Shown here: positions 12,001 to 25,469 of the stretch, in pieces
Layout: each line of letters begins with the position of its first letter
Numbering within the stretch: the stretch's first letter is position 1
NCBI GenBank assembly: GCA_034336665.1
Contig: CM067566.1
Coordinates: forward strand, 25,636,330 to 25,700,329
Direction of reading: 5' to 3'
Origin: Luscinia megarhynchos
Lineage: Eukaryota; Chordata; Aves; Passeriformes; Turdidae
Length of the DNA stretch: 64,000 nt
Translations under genes and position numbers: made by a program
Notes under the pieces: model-generated
Told to the model about the DNA's origin: nothing
What the model saw: only the letters and a program-made list of their open reading frames with translations
Databases searched by the model: none

Positions 12001-15000
12001 ACATCACCTGTGATGATGTTTTACTTCCTTTCAATATGTGAAAAGATACCTATACACCACACAAAAAATGCATCCTGTAACAAGGTCAAAGTGACCACAG
12101 GCATGCCTCTGTTAACAAGCAAACAGAAACTTAAACACCTTATCTCATCTTGCCTAATCCACAGTTCTCTGGAAAAACAAAACTTCACATCCTCAGTTTG
12201 CAGACTTAAGGATATTAAAAACTCTATTGGTCCACTGTACTTGAAAAAAAACCAAAAAACCAGTGTCCAAATGCTCAACGAATTTATGCTTAATCTTAAT
12301 TCCAAACAGATTGTGTCAGAAGCCAGCAGCTTTTACACAGAGGTCTCTTGCAGAGTGCAACCCAAGGTAGTTTGTTTAACCTTCTCTCCCTTCGCTGCCT
12401 GCTTATTCTTTCGTTGTGAGAAGAGGGCAATTCCAGCTCCCAGTTCAAAGAGGAAAATACTTTTCCCCATTATGCTCATTATCCTCAATTATCCTCATCA
12501 ATGTCAAATTGATACCTTTCCTGAGTAAATGCAAGAAAATAATGAATGCTGGCAATTTTGCTCTAAAAGACTATTTCTGAAAAGGACTCTGGAACACCAG
12601 TTATAAAGTAACCAAGAACGTCAAATAATCTATCATTAAAAAACAAAAAACCCCCAAACCCAAAAAATCAGCCCAGAGTGGTCCACTTACAGAGCACATA
12701 CACATCTTAGTAAATAACTGCCTCGTGAAGTGCTCAGAAATATTGCAATAGTATTTCTCATACCAAGGTATGTTTTGAAAATTGAAGTGTTAGGTATATT
12801 TACACAAGGATTTAAAAAAGCAAATAAGAGAATAAACAAACAAATACAATTGAGCATTGGAATATGCTTAAGCATACACAAATCGAGGGATAGAAATGTC
12901 TCATGCATTAAATATCAGTTTCAGAAAAGAACAACTGTTCTACGCTCTGATTCTGTCAGTTTTGCCTGGTAATCCTCCATATGAACATATGAGCTGCAAA
13001 GGAAAATAAACTAGACTAACTCAATCTGCCACATTTAACACAAACATGTCATAGGCAGAAAAATAGAAAAAGTGAAACCAACATTTTCAAAAGCATATTC
13101 TTACAGTAGTTTTGCTGGGGAATAAAAAAAAAACAAAACCCTTTTTCTTTTCACATCCAGGTAACTACCTAAATTTAACTGTAAAAAAAATTTATCTGAT
13201 CATTTCCCTGAAGGAAATTTTCTGACCTGCACTCAGAGGATGAGCTCTTTCTGAAAATTCAACTCCAGTGAGTGTCAGTTCCCAGTAGATAATACCGAAG
13301 AGGTATTAGCACATAGGAGAAACTATTTTTCAACTACAGCACAAATTTAAATTTCCTTGTGAAGGCACACACATATGTTATTATGCTGTTGTAAGTCCGG
13401 TTTTTAAATTAGGTGTAGTTAGTTGTCTGTGTTTTTCCTGTTTATCAAATGTGCTCTTCTGAGTTCTTTCATTCAACAAATTCTACAGAAAAACAGCAGT
13501 GTCAGCTGCTTAATTTATTGATAGTCTGGGATACCTATTTTCTTGGGAAAAAAAGTTTGATGAATATGAAAGTTAACAAATATATAGAAAATTTAGGATT
13601 GTTCACTAAGACACTTATCGAAATCTGCTTAGCATGTGTGGTTTAGTGTGGTATTGTTTTTTGAGGTTTCTCAGTACTTTTTAAGTCTTTTACAGCAAAA
13701 GGTAGTGCTGAGTTCACATGAGACCCTAGTTAGCAAATTTTTTTTAAGAATAAGCATGAGACACTTCTATTTCTAATCAGACGTTCTGACTAAATTTATC
13801 TATGCTTACTGCAAATAAAAGTAAACTAAATTAGGAAGAATCCCAAGTTGTGCAATTCCTTAGGGAAACAGATGACAGCCTTCAGGGCTTTAAGTTCTCA
13901 AGTGAAGTGCAAGGGCATAGCACAAACCTGGCAAAAAAGTCCCAACCAGCATGCACACAGCCAGCACTCAAACTGGACTTCTATAAGAAGACAATACTCA
14001 GTGCCATGCAGAGCTATTCTTAGCCACCATAAACACACCAAGTTTCAGAGTTAATAGCTCCTTTGTCAGTTTCATGGAAGGAGACTAGTCACATCTGAAA
14101 TAAAAATAGGTTGTCATCTGCTTGTCCATGGAACTCCAAACACACAGCTAAATTGGTCATTTACAAGATTCGTGCTGCGTGCATTGGTATCATAAGGGGG
14201 AAAACCCCATCTTTTTTCTCCTACCTTCCTCAACTTTCAATTTAAGTTTACATCTGACTCTAATTTACTTCAAAAAGTAGTTTGCTCTTTCCACAGCAGG
14301 AACCTTTATCTGATTTCAACACATTCTTTTAAGCTCTAAAAACCATTGCAGAGAACTGTGAGGCTGAGACTGGTATGAATGGGAAGTTCTGGCTGTGGAG
14401 GGACCAGGGAATGTGGGGCTTTCAGCATGGCCTGGATGAATAACACCTGGCTGAGTGGGCATGGAGATCCCCCTGCACCCACCTGAACTTTCACAATACA
14501 CCCACATCTGGAGACAAAGAATCATGTAATGACTCAGAGAAGTGGGACAGGATGGGCACACTGAACAGTGACAACTCCCAAAACACTGCTCCTGAATCTG
14601 TTGCCAACTGAAAAGGAGCCCAGAACATGTGGAGAATGTTACACCTGGCATTCTTGGCTCCCATACCATGACCATAGATTACAGATGTAATAGCTTGACA
14701 CAAGCATTGTGGTGCCTTTTTGCTGGACAGACACCTTGAGCACCCCATACTAGTGCCTGGCTGCTGAGTGGACCTCTTGGAAATACAGGCTTCGCTCCCC
14801 TCAGTTCACATTTTAAGTAACATCTGCTTCCCCTTTTACAAGGTATCACATTCACATCTGCTACATGGCTGATATAATGTGGCAACAGCATTTCCTACAC
14901 CTTTCTGTGGTAAAAAATTAAATTGTAGGTTTCATATTTGTGTAGGAAGACCTGGAAAATAGCCACAGTCTGTCAGCAAAGTAACAGATACACTGGCCTA

Positions 15001-15419
15001 CAAGCTGATGGACAGGGTTAAAAGCATGTTTACATATAAATCCATATATTAAAAAGAGCAGCCTGTAAGGAGGTGAGACAATTGTGTCACAGCTACATTC
15101 AGATCTGCAGTCATTCAAACACTACCAGGTTTCGAGGCTTGAAAAGGAAGTAAGTATCTAACTGCATTTGCCGACACCAACTATTGCTGTCCAATGGCAG
15201 TAGTACTTGCATGACTTTTAGAAGACTACATAGTTCATGACAAATATAAGAATGAGGATTATACAGAAAAAATATAAGAAACTATTAAGTTTCTGCTTTA
15301 AACATTCCCCAATGTTCATCCCTCTTTAGGAAGAGAGGGTGAAATTTCCTATTAGAGGATATCACAAAGCAAATAGTGGTCTGATAACCTGTAGGGTTCC
15401 TTACTACTACTACATGATT

Positions 15420-15436
15420 AAAAAAAAAAAAAAAAA
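15420..15436 (+). repeat. A17 homopolymer
   Basis: A run of 17 adenines on the plus strand, read as T on the FRYL strand. No retrogene body or target-site duplication was identified next to it, so it is called a simple repeat only. Confidence 0.9.
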
Positions 15437-18400
15437 TTATGTCACTAACCTCTCACTTAGGTTTCCAACCAGAATTACTACAGACAGGAAGCCAATGCTG
15501 CCATTTCCCAAGCTGCAATATATAAATATATTGGCAGCAACACTTTCTTCATTCTTGTTCGCTATTGTGAGTAATAGTCTATTTGTATACTACTAACAAA
15601 ACTGGTATTATGCATTGCCCAGTTATTCCACTTAACCCTGGAAATCTCAGACTCTCTGATCAAGGTTTTGGAGCACAAGCTTGCTCAGTACATTGAGTTT
15701 ACACAGGCAAATCCCGTATCTATTCTAATAAAACACTACCTCATTAATCACTCTCCAGTAATAAAACACAGATGAGATGAACAACTGACCAGCTTCTGGG
15801 GGAGCAGAAGCAGAAATGCAGTTTGGCCACAGTGGGACTGTGCAGCTCAGTCGGGGTTAGGGCCTCAAAGCAGGGAGTGCTCCAGTCCTGACACCTGGAA
15901 GGAGACCAAATAGAAACCACGAAACGATAACGAGCTCCGGCCTCTGCCAAGCTACACTCTTGGCCAGTGACCTGGAAATGTGAGTTTCACATCCAGAGCT
16001 CATCATCGCTCATCTTTTTCCCTCAGGATGTGGTATTTTAGTTTGTGTGGTCACTTATTAACACCACCATGGAACACTGAGTTGTTTTAATCACGTCAGT
16101 ATGGCACAGCTGCACCTCATAGGTCTCTTTTACCTCTCTCAGTCCCCAAACAGCTAAAACTATCCAACATTCACAATTGCTTTCTGGCAGTCAGTCTTAG
16201 TAACCTCAGTCTTAAAACTGCAAGCAACTCTCAAGGACTTAACATCATTTTTCTCAGCACCATTAGGTAGAGAGTTTCAGCAGAAGTCAGCAAGAAGAAA
16301 AGAGAAACAAAAGCTTGAGAAAAACTACAAATGTGCAAGAATATATGTTAAAAAAAGCAGTATCTAAATTAAAGTTAATCAAGGACACAGTATTTCCTCA
16401 TTTCATGTTTTCACTATAAGAAGCGCAGTGCATACAAATTTTTATTTTATTTTAAAGACTTGCATCTACAGGAAGACATCAGTTTGGCACAGCAAGATTA
16501 ACTTTTACCGATGCTGAACTTGAGATGAATAGGCTTCAAAAAGTTTTTGTGCTCAGTGGTAGCATAAATCACATCCTTTACCACATTTTAGATAGTGAAA
16601 TCCTATGGGTTTGCTTCAAATCATATAAAACCAATGACAAGGACCTCCCAGGCTCTGTCCTGCCATCCTCTCCCCTGTTTGATTAAACACATTATATTAC
16701 TGTTTTCCTTGTCTTCTCCAAGATGAGCACTCAACTTTTCTAGCTACAGTAATGTCTTTAGAGATAATGTGGCCATAAAAGATAAGCTTTAACTATAAAT
16801 TAAAAATAAATATATTAAGTAAAATTATTCAAATAAGCCTTTGAACAATACTACAGCAATAGATATTAGGAAAACTTCTAACAGTGAAATCACTTTGCTT
16901 TTGGTCACCTTTTGCCATATTTGTGAAACTTAGGTTTGCCCATAGTTCTCTTGAGGTAGCTCTTTCATAATTAGTGATACATTTTTTCTTTTACCTATGG
17001 AAGAAAAATTATAATTTGAAGTACTCTTTCAGGGTTTTTGGATAATTATTTAAGAAGAAAAAAGGTAAGAAAAAAATACTGCAAAATCTTTCCCACCCAT
17101 GCACTTCTGCCAGGTTATTTCTAGATTTTGAGCTCTTCCTTGCTTTTTTCCTACCCAATTACTTTCCGAAGTGAGAGACATTCAAAGATCAAAATATACC
17201 TACAAGCAGAACAATGTGACTCCACCTTAATACTCCCCAGCTTAGTCTACCATGGATTTCTGGACACAGTGTTCAAACAGCTATCAAAAACACTTTGAAC
17301 TTCTCAGCCAAACCTCAGTACACCTGCGTTAGCTTCTTTCTTTCTTCACTTTGCTGTCATAAAAACGAAGCGCTAGTTGCCAGCCTCTCTATTTTCAGGA
17401 CAAGACCTCATTTGTAGCTGAAAGAACAGTAAAAATCTGGTGATACTTGGCCCAGCTGCTATGTCCTGCTGACAGCCAGCACAAAGCAAGATGTTGGAGA
17501 GAAAAAAGAGGCAGGTTTCCACTGAGATGTCAGACACACGATTTTCGAAGCCAAACATGGGCTGCATTAAGAGCTGCTGAGTTGTTACTGACCACTGACC
17601 CTGGCACCCTCACAAACATCACTGTTCCTACCCTGAAGATCTCCAGTTCTAGTTCAGCAGTGTGAACAAATGCAGCAAACAGGGATGATGAATAAAAGCA
17701 GCAAAAGGTAGAAAATGAACAGCCCCCAGAGCTACTTACACTGCTTTGACAGCACTGTGAATGTAACAATTCTTTCAAATATCCATTAATTAGTTAGCAT
17801 TGATTTGCAAGGGCTTAAGGCATTCATACATCCTTCTAGACTACCATTCTTCTCTGTACCAGTTATCTGCAAAGAAAACTTCAAAAAATAAAGTTGAAAA
17901 TATCCCCAAATCACATGCCAGCTGTGCCTGATGGGCAGAAGCACAGGAGTTATTTATACCTCCCATGCTGTGCTTTCCTAAAATCTCTTTACAAAATTAA
18001 TTGCTTCTAGAACTTAAACGAATTCTTGAGCAAGAAATCTATAAATATTAAGGTTTTAAATTAAAAATTTTATTCTTGAAGATTGAAATAGTTTTTTAAA
18101 CTCTTAGCAGTCTGTTTCTAGGGCTACATATATCTGACAAAAAGTACTCTTTCTTTCCTTTGGATTTTCAAACTCTGTATTATTAGGAGAAGAATGAGAA
18201 AAGGCAAAGAATGAGGAAAATGTTTCATATGCCTGTTGTTTTCTACTACTACTTCGAAAGCATTCAAAATATATAGACATATATATTCATTAGCAGAATT
18301 TGTCTGAACTGAGTGAAATCTGTCCTACACATTGTGCTTTTCTTGTTTTATCTAATTATACCCTGCTTAGGGCAGCAAGTTTAAATACTGATGAAAATTA

Positions 18401-21400
18401 ATTAAAGAACCACAAACCATGTAATTCTATAACTGTATTGAAACATTTTCCACATCTAGCTTTTTTACCATTACTGTATTTTTAAGTGCTTCTAGATCAG
18501 TCTATAAGAGACTCCTGGATTTGTCTAATGAGAACTATCAGTGCAAACTCAATGATAAAAGGTTTATTTCTTCCTGTACCCTAATTTGCCAATAATTAAT
18601 ATTCTAATATTAAAAGCAGTTAAAGCAATTCTATGCCTTAACATTTTATTTTCTTTTGTTATTGCAGCTTGGTAGTCTATTGCACACATCATGTTTCATT
18701 TAACTTTCCTGAAATCTCTCACAAAATGTAGTTTCCACCAGACCTACTAATACAAACCCTTTGCTTGTGACGTTCACATAGGCAACTGGGAATGTTAAGA
18801 GTACAAAAACTTAATTCTTATTTACAGTAGCATGGTCCAGTTTCTTTTAGGTTCCAAGTGTCCTTTCTCATCTAGAATGGCCTTTTCCTCTTTAAATTGA
18901 CCCTTTATTTTGCACTGTACCTAACAGAATTTAACAGCTCCCTTTGATTAGCATCATTATTCTTTGTATAGGAATGAGGAAGAATATTTACTTCTATAGA
19001 ATGGAAAACTTCTAACTACATGTACACAGGGTATAAAACAGCAAACAAAAAGCTGGCGATCACCTACCCAAATAAATAAATGTTATTGAGTCAGTTATCT
19101 CTTAAATGCTATTAAACCCCTAATGTCTAAACCTTTCCCCTTCAAATACAAAAGCACCGGAGCTAGAGTGTTTAAAAAAAAAAAGTCAGCAGAAATGGGG
19201 TATTTGATATGGCTCTGTTGCAATTGGTTTATCTGGAGCTTTCCTGAAGTCCATGCAGAGCATGCAGTTTATTCCAGCAACAGTAGCTGACAGAGTGATT
19301 TGCATTTGGTGCACTTTCTCCTTTCAACAGCATTCTCTTCTGCAATTTGCATCATTACAGAATCTAGTTATGGGTTTAGCAGAAAGTCTATCACTTTCAT
19401 AGAAAGAATTTCCCAAAGGGAACTCATTCCAGCATACTGATGTCTGATGAAGAGAAACAATGTCCATCCTAACATAGAATGTACTTCCTATCACACAAGC
19501 ATTTTATTAAAAAAAATTAATACAAAGAATTTCACACAAAATAATCCACAAAAAATATCTTGTTTTAAGTAACAGTTCAATATTTTCCATCTCTACAGAT
19601 GCAGAGAAGTCCAAAGTAAGGCCCAAAACAACATATAATCTCAGCTAATTACAACTGGTAAAAATCTGGATACATACACTTCCCTCATGAGCATCCACAC
19701 TCTAATGCCCAATGTACATGGAAGGTTCAGACTGCTGACACCAAATAGGTAAGGCAGGTAAAAAAATATACATGTAGGTATGAATGCTTAGCAATAATGG
19801 AAGATAGACCGAACTCCCAAAACACCCAACCCTCCCCCCCACCACCACCTTCAGTCATACAGAAGAAAAATGAGTAAATATGCAAAAGACAGGAGAGCAA
19901 GACTCAACAATCCAGCTAAACTGAGACATCCATACATGTCCACCAAGAGAGGCAGGCAGCTGATCCTGAACATTCTGTTACAGGAGCCTCAACATCCACA
20001 CTCCTTCCCTTGAGATCATTCACGTGCACATGCTGGGTATTCTTCAGCTTCAGGGATGGTACTCGGCTTTGACTAGTGTGGATGTTATACTTACAGCCTT
20101 TTCATGTTCTTCCAGTCTATATCAGGAGATGCAATGACTTATTATTTGACTCAAGAAGTACAGCACAAGAGACCATCATCAAAGGCCACAAAAGTTCATA
20201 AACAGAGTCAAATATGGAGGTCACACTCCACAATATATTAATACATGGATACATTCACATTGTATTGGGTGATTAGCAACTGTTAGAAACTTGCTTTTCC
20301 CATAGCTACTTAAAGACTGGGGAAAGGTTAGCATGTATTCTAAAGGAAAAAAATTGCTGCTCGAGTAGTACAAGGAGCTGTAACTACATTTACTAACATA
20401 AATTACACTTAGATGTTTGTTTTAAAAAAAGCAGAACTTAGTAGCTTTTTCAAAACTTAATTGGGATTCATCTTTCATTTTAAAAATTCACTTTTCGATA
20501 TGTTAGAACAATCTTGGAAGACATAAAGAAAAATCGTTCCATTCTCTAGAAAGAGCCTATCATGTTTCAGCATACAAGGCAACACCACTAACTGATGTGA
20601 CCCTTTGAAGTCAAGGTTACAAGAAAGAAAAAATTTCCTGCATTATTATTTGGGATGCTTAACGCTAGAGAAGTGAAGTAAACATCCTACTTAATATTGT
20701 ACTTATTTAATAACTATTATTGTTTTAGAAGGCATCAAAAACAGTGTATCATGAAAACAGGATGTCTCTACATCGTGAATACTCATTTTTCCACTGGAAT
20801 ATAAAAGTGGTATGAAAATTCTCTAGAGCACCGCAGTGCCACTAAGAACTCTTAGCCCAAAGGACAGTCTGGAAGAGAAGCAATCATGTAACATCTCAGA
20901 CCATTTTTTTCCTTAGGTTTTATTTTTCTTTGCTGTTTAACAGTTAATGGGAAAACAAGTTGAAATTTATCATACAATAATGACTTCTAATATGTTAAAA
21001 ACTGTGCTTTTACCACTTTTGAAAAGTATAATCCACTAGCAAAATGACAGCAAAAGAAACAGCAAATTTGTGGTTTTGCTAAAAAGCCACACACACCTCC
21101 ACAAAGACTCTACCTCACCCATCTTCTCCTAAAGAATAGGTCCATCAAGAAAACATTTGTTTTTCCAGAATTCTTCCTATGTTCCTTTTCCATATATATT
21201 CCTACCATGGCACTGTAACAAGATCTCTCTTAGTTAAATTACAGCTTCACTGCTGTCCGCAAACAAAAAGTCACAAGATAAAAATGAATCTACTACATCT
21301 ACTTTGTTAAATACTGTATTAGCAGAGCAGAACCTCTCTTGAGAGCTAAGAGTTCTTTTTTGGTTGGTAAAGGAGGAAGTACGTCTTCAGTCAAACTAAT

Positions 21401-24125
21401 CCTACAGGATGCTAAGCGAATCTTAAAAAGGAAACTCCAAGTGCTTTTTTTTCATTCACAGAAAGAATGATCCAAAAGTATCTGCCAGGCAGCTCCCCAG
21501 TTTTCACGTGCTTGTCAGCACCTGGCAGCCATAGCTCCAATAATTCACTTGCTTTTAAAGCTGCTCCATTTCTTTCTGATTTTATAACTGTTTCCAAACC
21601 AACTGCTGTACAGGCAGATACAGCTTGCTTTCCTGGCAGGACTTTGTTCCTAAGCCCACAAGTCTCAGAAACTTGGAAAATCACTGTCACAAGCCTTTAT
21701 CAAAAAGAGGCCAAGGGCAAGGACCTCAATGTAGCTTTGGTGGGGGCATTGTTAAAGTGCAGCCCTATTCTCTTAACCAGCATAAGTTCTTGAGATATAT
21801 GAATGACTTCTGATTCAAGCTGAGCAAAGTGGTATGAAAAATTTCATGAAGCACCTCTAAAACTGATCCACCAAAAGAAGACAGGGAAAAATTCAAGGAC
21901 AGAGAAGCACCCATACGACAGTTGTACCCTTCTGTTTAATCCTTTCTGTTTACCAGACAGATACAGCATAACTGCAGCACAGCAACAGAAAGCTGTGTGA
22001 TAGGTTTTAGAAAGACAATACATCATACTGAAACAAAAAAAAAAATCCAGAAATAATGTTTTATTTCCAACAGGACATGACTATTAATACAGTAAATATT
22101 GGAAATATAAAAAAGCTTTTACTGAAGCAGTAATGGATTGTACTTGTGTTTACTGGAAAGCCATTGTTCCTGTCCAGCCTGAAAATCCCAGAAGTACATG
22201 CCTAGTTTTCACTAGAACTTGTGTCATATCTTACAGAAAGGTATTTATTACTTAACACTTTCACTTTAAGCAGCACCACATTTGGGTTTTGAACCCGCAT
22301 ATTGCATTATTAAAAGCAATTCTCATGGCATCCAAACCTCCTTAAACTTAAATGAAGGTTTCTGTTGACAAAATATAAAATAAGAGCTTTCTCACACCAA
22401 GCAACATAAGTAACAATCAAAATTAATCTTTTTCGTACAATTTAGAAACTAAAGAAGAACCATTAGACAGACCACAGATTGAAACTGCAATGGGTTAAAC
22501 AACAGAATCCAAGAGCACTGAGAGACATCATCACAACCAAGATTCCTTAAATACTATGGAGCGAAGCAAGCTGAGGACAAGCCAGTATAAAGCCCCCATT
22601 ACATTCACAATCTCAGTAAGCAATTAGTTCTTAAGCAGGAACATCCTCACTTCACCACTGGATTAAAAGAACATTCCTGACTCCATTTAAAAAGAAGTAA
22701 TGCCTAAAATTGTTGGCACAGAGACAGCATTCTGAAACCAGGCTGTTTGAATGTCACTTCATTGTTGTTACTGAAAGAAAAAAAGACCAACTACAATAAA
22801 ACCTTAGCCAGCGCTACAACATTATGCCAGCTAAGCAAGCCCTTAACCAGACCCATGGAGCTTTGCTGCCTTTCAGTTACACACTTAAACACTCTCTGCA
22901 AATACTTATTTTTATGTACATGGAAATGCATGCAAGCGCACCCACTCATTTTCTGACATCCTTCAGCATATAAAAATTTTAAGTTATTATATAAACCATA
23001 ACAAGTAGCATTTGCACCTAAAAATTTTATGAAAACATAGAAAAAACTTTTCTCAAGTAATTTCTTAGCATGTGGATGTTTACTGAATTTCCAAACTCAT
23101 CCTCAACATAAATACTGTGCAATTCCTTGCTCTGCACATACTGCATCCCTTGATTAGAAAATGTTTTAGTAACAAAGCACACAGATGCCCACTCCAGCCC
23201 AGCTCGCTAAGGTATGCATGTGAACGGCACTCCTGGAGCCGGCACAGGCTGCACAGAGGGCTCTGCTCCTGCCGCCTGCACAGCGCCATCAGAATGAGAC
23301 TCTCGCATGCTCACGGAGCAGACGTGCAGCTGTGCTGGAATCACTAATGGAGTGGCAATCCTGGAAAAAGTGAAATAAAACCCAGCTATCTCACCAGCAC
23401 ACACAGAAAATCGGTTTGTTAGTAAATGATCCAAGTGTCACTTCCTGATGAAGGAGTCAGGAAGATCTTATTCTGTTGTGATTACATAACAGAGGGCATA
23501 AAGGAGAAAACAGAGCATCATATATAACCTCTTCTCAGACACCCTTTTTATTATTATCACTCTTTATCTCATTATTATTACTACTCTGTCTTGACACAGT
23601 TGACAATCTAGTCTAGAAGCTACAATTTATCTCCTTATCTATACAATTATATATCTAGTTGCAGTCTAAATTTATTGTAACTGACTGTATTCTGCGATTT
23701 TCTTTAGTTTGGAAACAATATACATCAATCAATGTCAAGGATTTTTAATCATTTTCATATGGAATCTTCAACTTCTATTATAAAATACTGGAAAAATCCT
23801 TCTGGCTATCTCTATTGCAGCAAGCATGTTAGTAACTACCAAGCACAACTAAAAGGTATAATTTGGAACAGATACTGCTAATCTGCAAGACACAAATTAA
23901 ACAAACTAAAAAGCTAAACCTATAAGGAAAACCTATTCTGAAACATGCATTGCTTTAACTTGTAAGACAAGTGTCCAGAAGGTATCAGTCCAAAACATGA
24001 ATTACAGCAGCTAATACAAAAAGCAAATCAGGTCTGAATGAGTTATTAGGACAAACTAAGTATCTGCATACTCTCCTAGCACTGATTAATATACTGTATA
24101 ATAAATAACTTGCTACTTGCTACTA

Positions 24126-24167
24126 ATTCCTTCAAACAAGATGATATATTCCTTCAAACAATGATAT
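24126..24167 (+). repeat. Two-copy tandem duplication, about 20-22 bp unit
   Basis: The unit ATTCCTTCAAACAA(GA)TGATAT occurs twice head to tail: 22 bases at 24126-24147, then 20 bases at 24148-24167 lacking two bases. The start of a third unit follows. This looks like a recent replication-slippage duplication in the intron. Confidence 0.9.
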
Positions 24168-24376
24168 ATTCACAAAGGTGAATATATACTATAGTATTGG
24201 GGTAAAAATCCTAAAGGAGATATTTTGATAAAGTGTATGGTTGAGTAGAAACTGTGCATCCCAGTACATCTCAAGCAGTAATTAATGAAACATAAAACTG
24301 AGATACCAGTTATCTCCAGATCTTAACTTTTTTTGTTTCTACATATACAAGAAACTCAAGACGGAGGAAATTCTCA

Positions 24377-24761
24377 GCTGACGTTCAATTACGTCATCTT
24401 CATCACCTCCTGGCGTCCTGTCATGAAGTTGCTGTGCTTACGTTAGCAAAGCCTTCCACACAGTGAGAGGCAGCTCCGGGCCCAAGACCCTGCATTGAAG
24501 CATGTGTGAAGGGGTGATGTGAGGACAGACAGGCTGTCTGAAGCAAGAGCAGCATCCTTGCTTCGCTGGTTCAATTCAGACAAGGAATCCTCCTAGAAAC
24601 TCTTATTTCAGGCCATTTACAAGATCAAAGTGGGCAGGTTTTGTAGGCATAATAATAGGTTTCAGGCACAAAATATAATGCTCCCTCTGTAAAATACACT
24701 GTCCAAGGGTGACTGATTTGCTTCAAAGGAGCATTTAGAGCTTGACAGAACTAAGACGTCA
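24377..24761. promoter_or_regulatory. Cluster of CRE/ATF-like motifs downstream of FRYL exon A
   Basis: Four ACGT-core motifs lie 0.3-0.7 kb inside the intron next to the CpG-island promoter. They are TGACGT at 24379-24384, TTACGTCA at 24389-24396, TTACGTTA at 24438-24445 and GACGTCA at 24755-24761. ACGT cores are rare in this CpG-poor intron, so the grouping stands out. The known family is ATF/CREB/C-EBP bZIP sites. A regulatory role, perhaps as a promoter-proximal enhancer, is inferred from motif and position only. Confidence 0.4.
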
Positions 24762-25006
24762 GCATCTGGTAACTCCGCAGAGATGAGCATCTACTTGTCA
24801 CCTCTGTTGGGCAGCAAAGGGTGCAAAGAACTTTACCAGACTGAAACAACTGCAGCCTAAGAAAACAAAATCATACAAACATAGACATACAAAATCTTAC
24901 ATGAGAACTAAGAAACAGCTCTCAGGATGGCTATGACAAGTTGCACTAGCACAGAGGACGACTAAAACCCTGGTTTTTAAAGGGCAATTTCACATGGTGG
25001 CTTGGG

Positions 25007-25037
25007 AAAAAAAAAAAGAAAAAAAAAAATAAAAAGA
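25007..25037 (-). repeat. A-rich run (U-rich in the FRYL transcript) near the exon A donor
   Basis: Almost pure A on the plus strand, broken by one G and one T. It gives a U-rich stretch beginning about 50 nucleotides downstream of the exon A donor in FRYL pre-mRNA. U-rich intronic sequence near a donor is a known binding context for TIA-type splicing factors, though usually closer to the donor than here. Confidence 0.7.
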
Positions 25038-25086
25038 TAAGCTATCTGCTACACCGCTGTGGCTCCCGGTGCAGCGACATACTTAC

Positions 25087-25162
25087 TGCTACTGCCGCTC
25101 CAGGATTTCAGCAGAGACTTAATGCTGATCTCGAAGAAGAGGGAGTCCTGCAGGCTGAGCAT
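25087..25162 (-). CDS. FRYL: FRYL coding exon A (first coding exon, furry-type N-terminus)
   Basis: Seventy-six coding bases: 25 codons plus one base. They run from the ATG at 25162 to a consensus donor (A|GTAAGTAT, GT at 25086-25085). The peptide begins MLSLQDSLFFEISIKSLL and continues KSWSGSS. As I recall it, the paralogue FRY starts MASQQDSGFFEISIKSLLKSWS, so this is the equivalent start. The last base (A) joins the first two of exon B (CC) to make a Thr codon, and the frame runs into SAPPSRVNKRRVS and the MSNI methionine, giving a 52-residue extension over the canonical start. The ATG has A at -3 (CACCATGC). The same frame is open upstream to another ATG at 25432, but that stretch is only GC-rich island sequence with Arg/Ala/Pro bias, so I chose the start by homology. 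The exon's 5' end is not determined. Confidence 0.88.
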
Positions 25163-25450
25163 GGTGCGGGCAGGGCGGAGCGCGGCGCCGGCCGCCCGCC
25201 GCCTCCGCCAGCAGCCGCGGGAGGCCGAGCGCCGGCGGTGACGCAGGGCCCGGGGGGCGGCGGGCGGCTCCTGCCGGGGGCGGCTCCTGCCGCCGGGACC
25301 GACCCTCCTGCCCGCCGGGCCCCGCCCCGGGCTGGACGCACGCTCCTCCCGAGGGATGCTCCCAGCCGCGCAGAGCCCGCGCTGCCCAGCCCTTGGCAGC
25401 CGAGCGAAGCGACTCCTTGCAACTACAACCAAAAGCGGCTATAAAAGGCT
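25120..25450 (-). promoter_or_regulatory. FRYL: CpG island, putative FRYL promoter
   Basis: A sharp island of GC- and CpG-rich sequence in an AT-rich region, covering exon A and its upstream side. It contains Sp/KLF-type GC boxes (for example CCCCGCCCCG near 25320) and G-runs on the plus strand around 25248-25284 that could form a quadruplex on the template strand. A minus-strand promoter for the exon A transcript is inferred from position; the start site cannot be read. A plus-strand TATA motif sits at its right edge, so transcription may be bidirectional. Confidence 0.8.
25440..25448 (+). promoter_or_regulatory. TATA box-like motif, plus strand
   Basis: TATAAAAGG matches the TATA consensus on the plus strand, facing away from FRYL at the right edge of the CpG island. 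It would place initiation near 25470. Its opposite direction to FRYL and its strong downstream donor suggest a divergent transcript. TATA matches also arise by chance in AT-rich DNA, but this one touches a CpG island. Confidence 0.4.
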
Positions 25451-25469
25451 GTTTGTGCTTTCCCGAGTT

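Larger units (their letters stand above)
12001..24376 (-). other. FRYL: FRYL long intron, middle part
   Basis: Intronic DNA with no recognised gene. It contains a 172-codon plus-strand open frame at 12010-12528 of unlikely composition, a 17-base A run at 15420-15436, a tandem duplication at 24126-24167, and somewhat more GC-rich patches near 14340-14760, 15780-15960, 17440-17660, 21470-21790 and 23200-23340. Those patches stay open on one or both strands but match nothing I know. They could be old repeats, regulatory elements or chance. Confidence 0.65.

Noticed and set aside
12010..12528. 172-codon plus-strand open frame, the longest in the window
   Set aside because: No recognisable domain, composition like translated AT-rich intron, no convincing splice sites, and overlapping open frames on the other strand.
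14316..14748. Overlapping Ser/Cys-rich minus-strand frames in a GC-richer patch
   Set aside because: Could be an old repeat, but no LTR ends, CR1 signature or domain could be identified.
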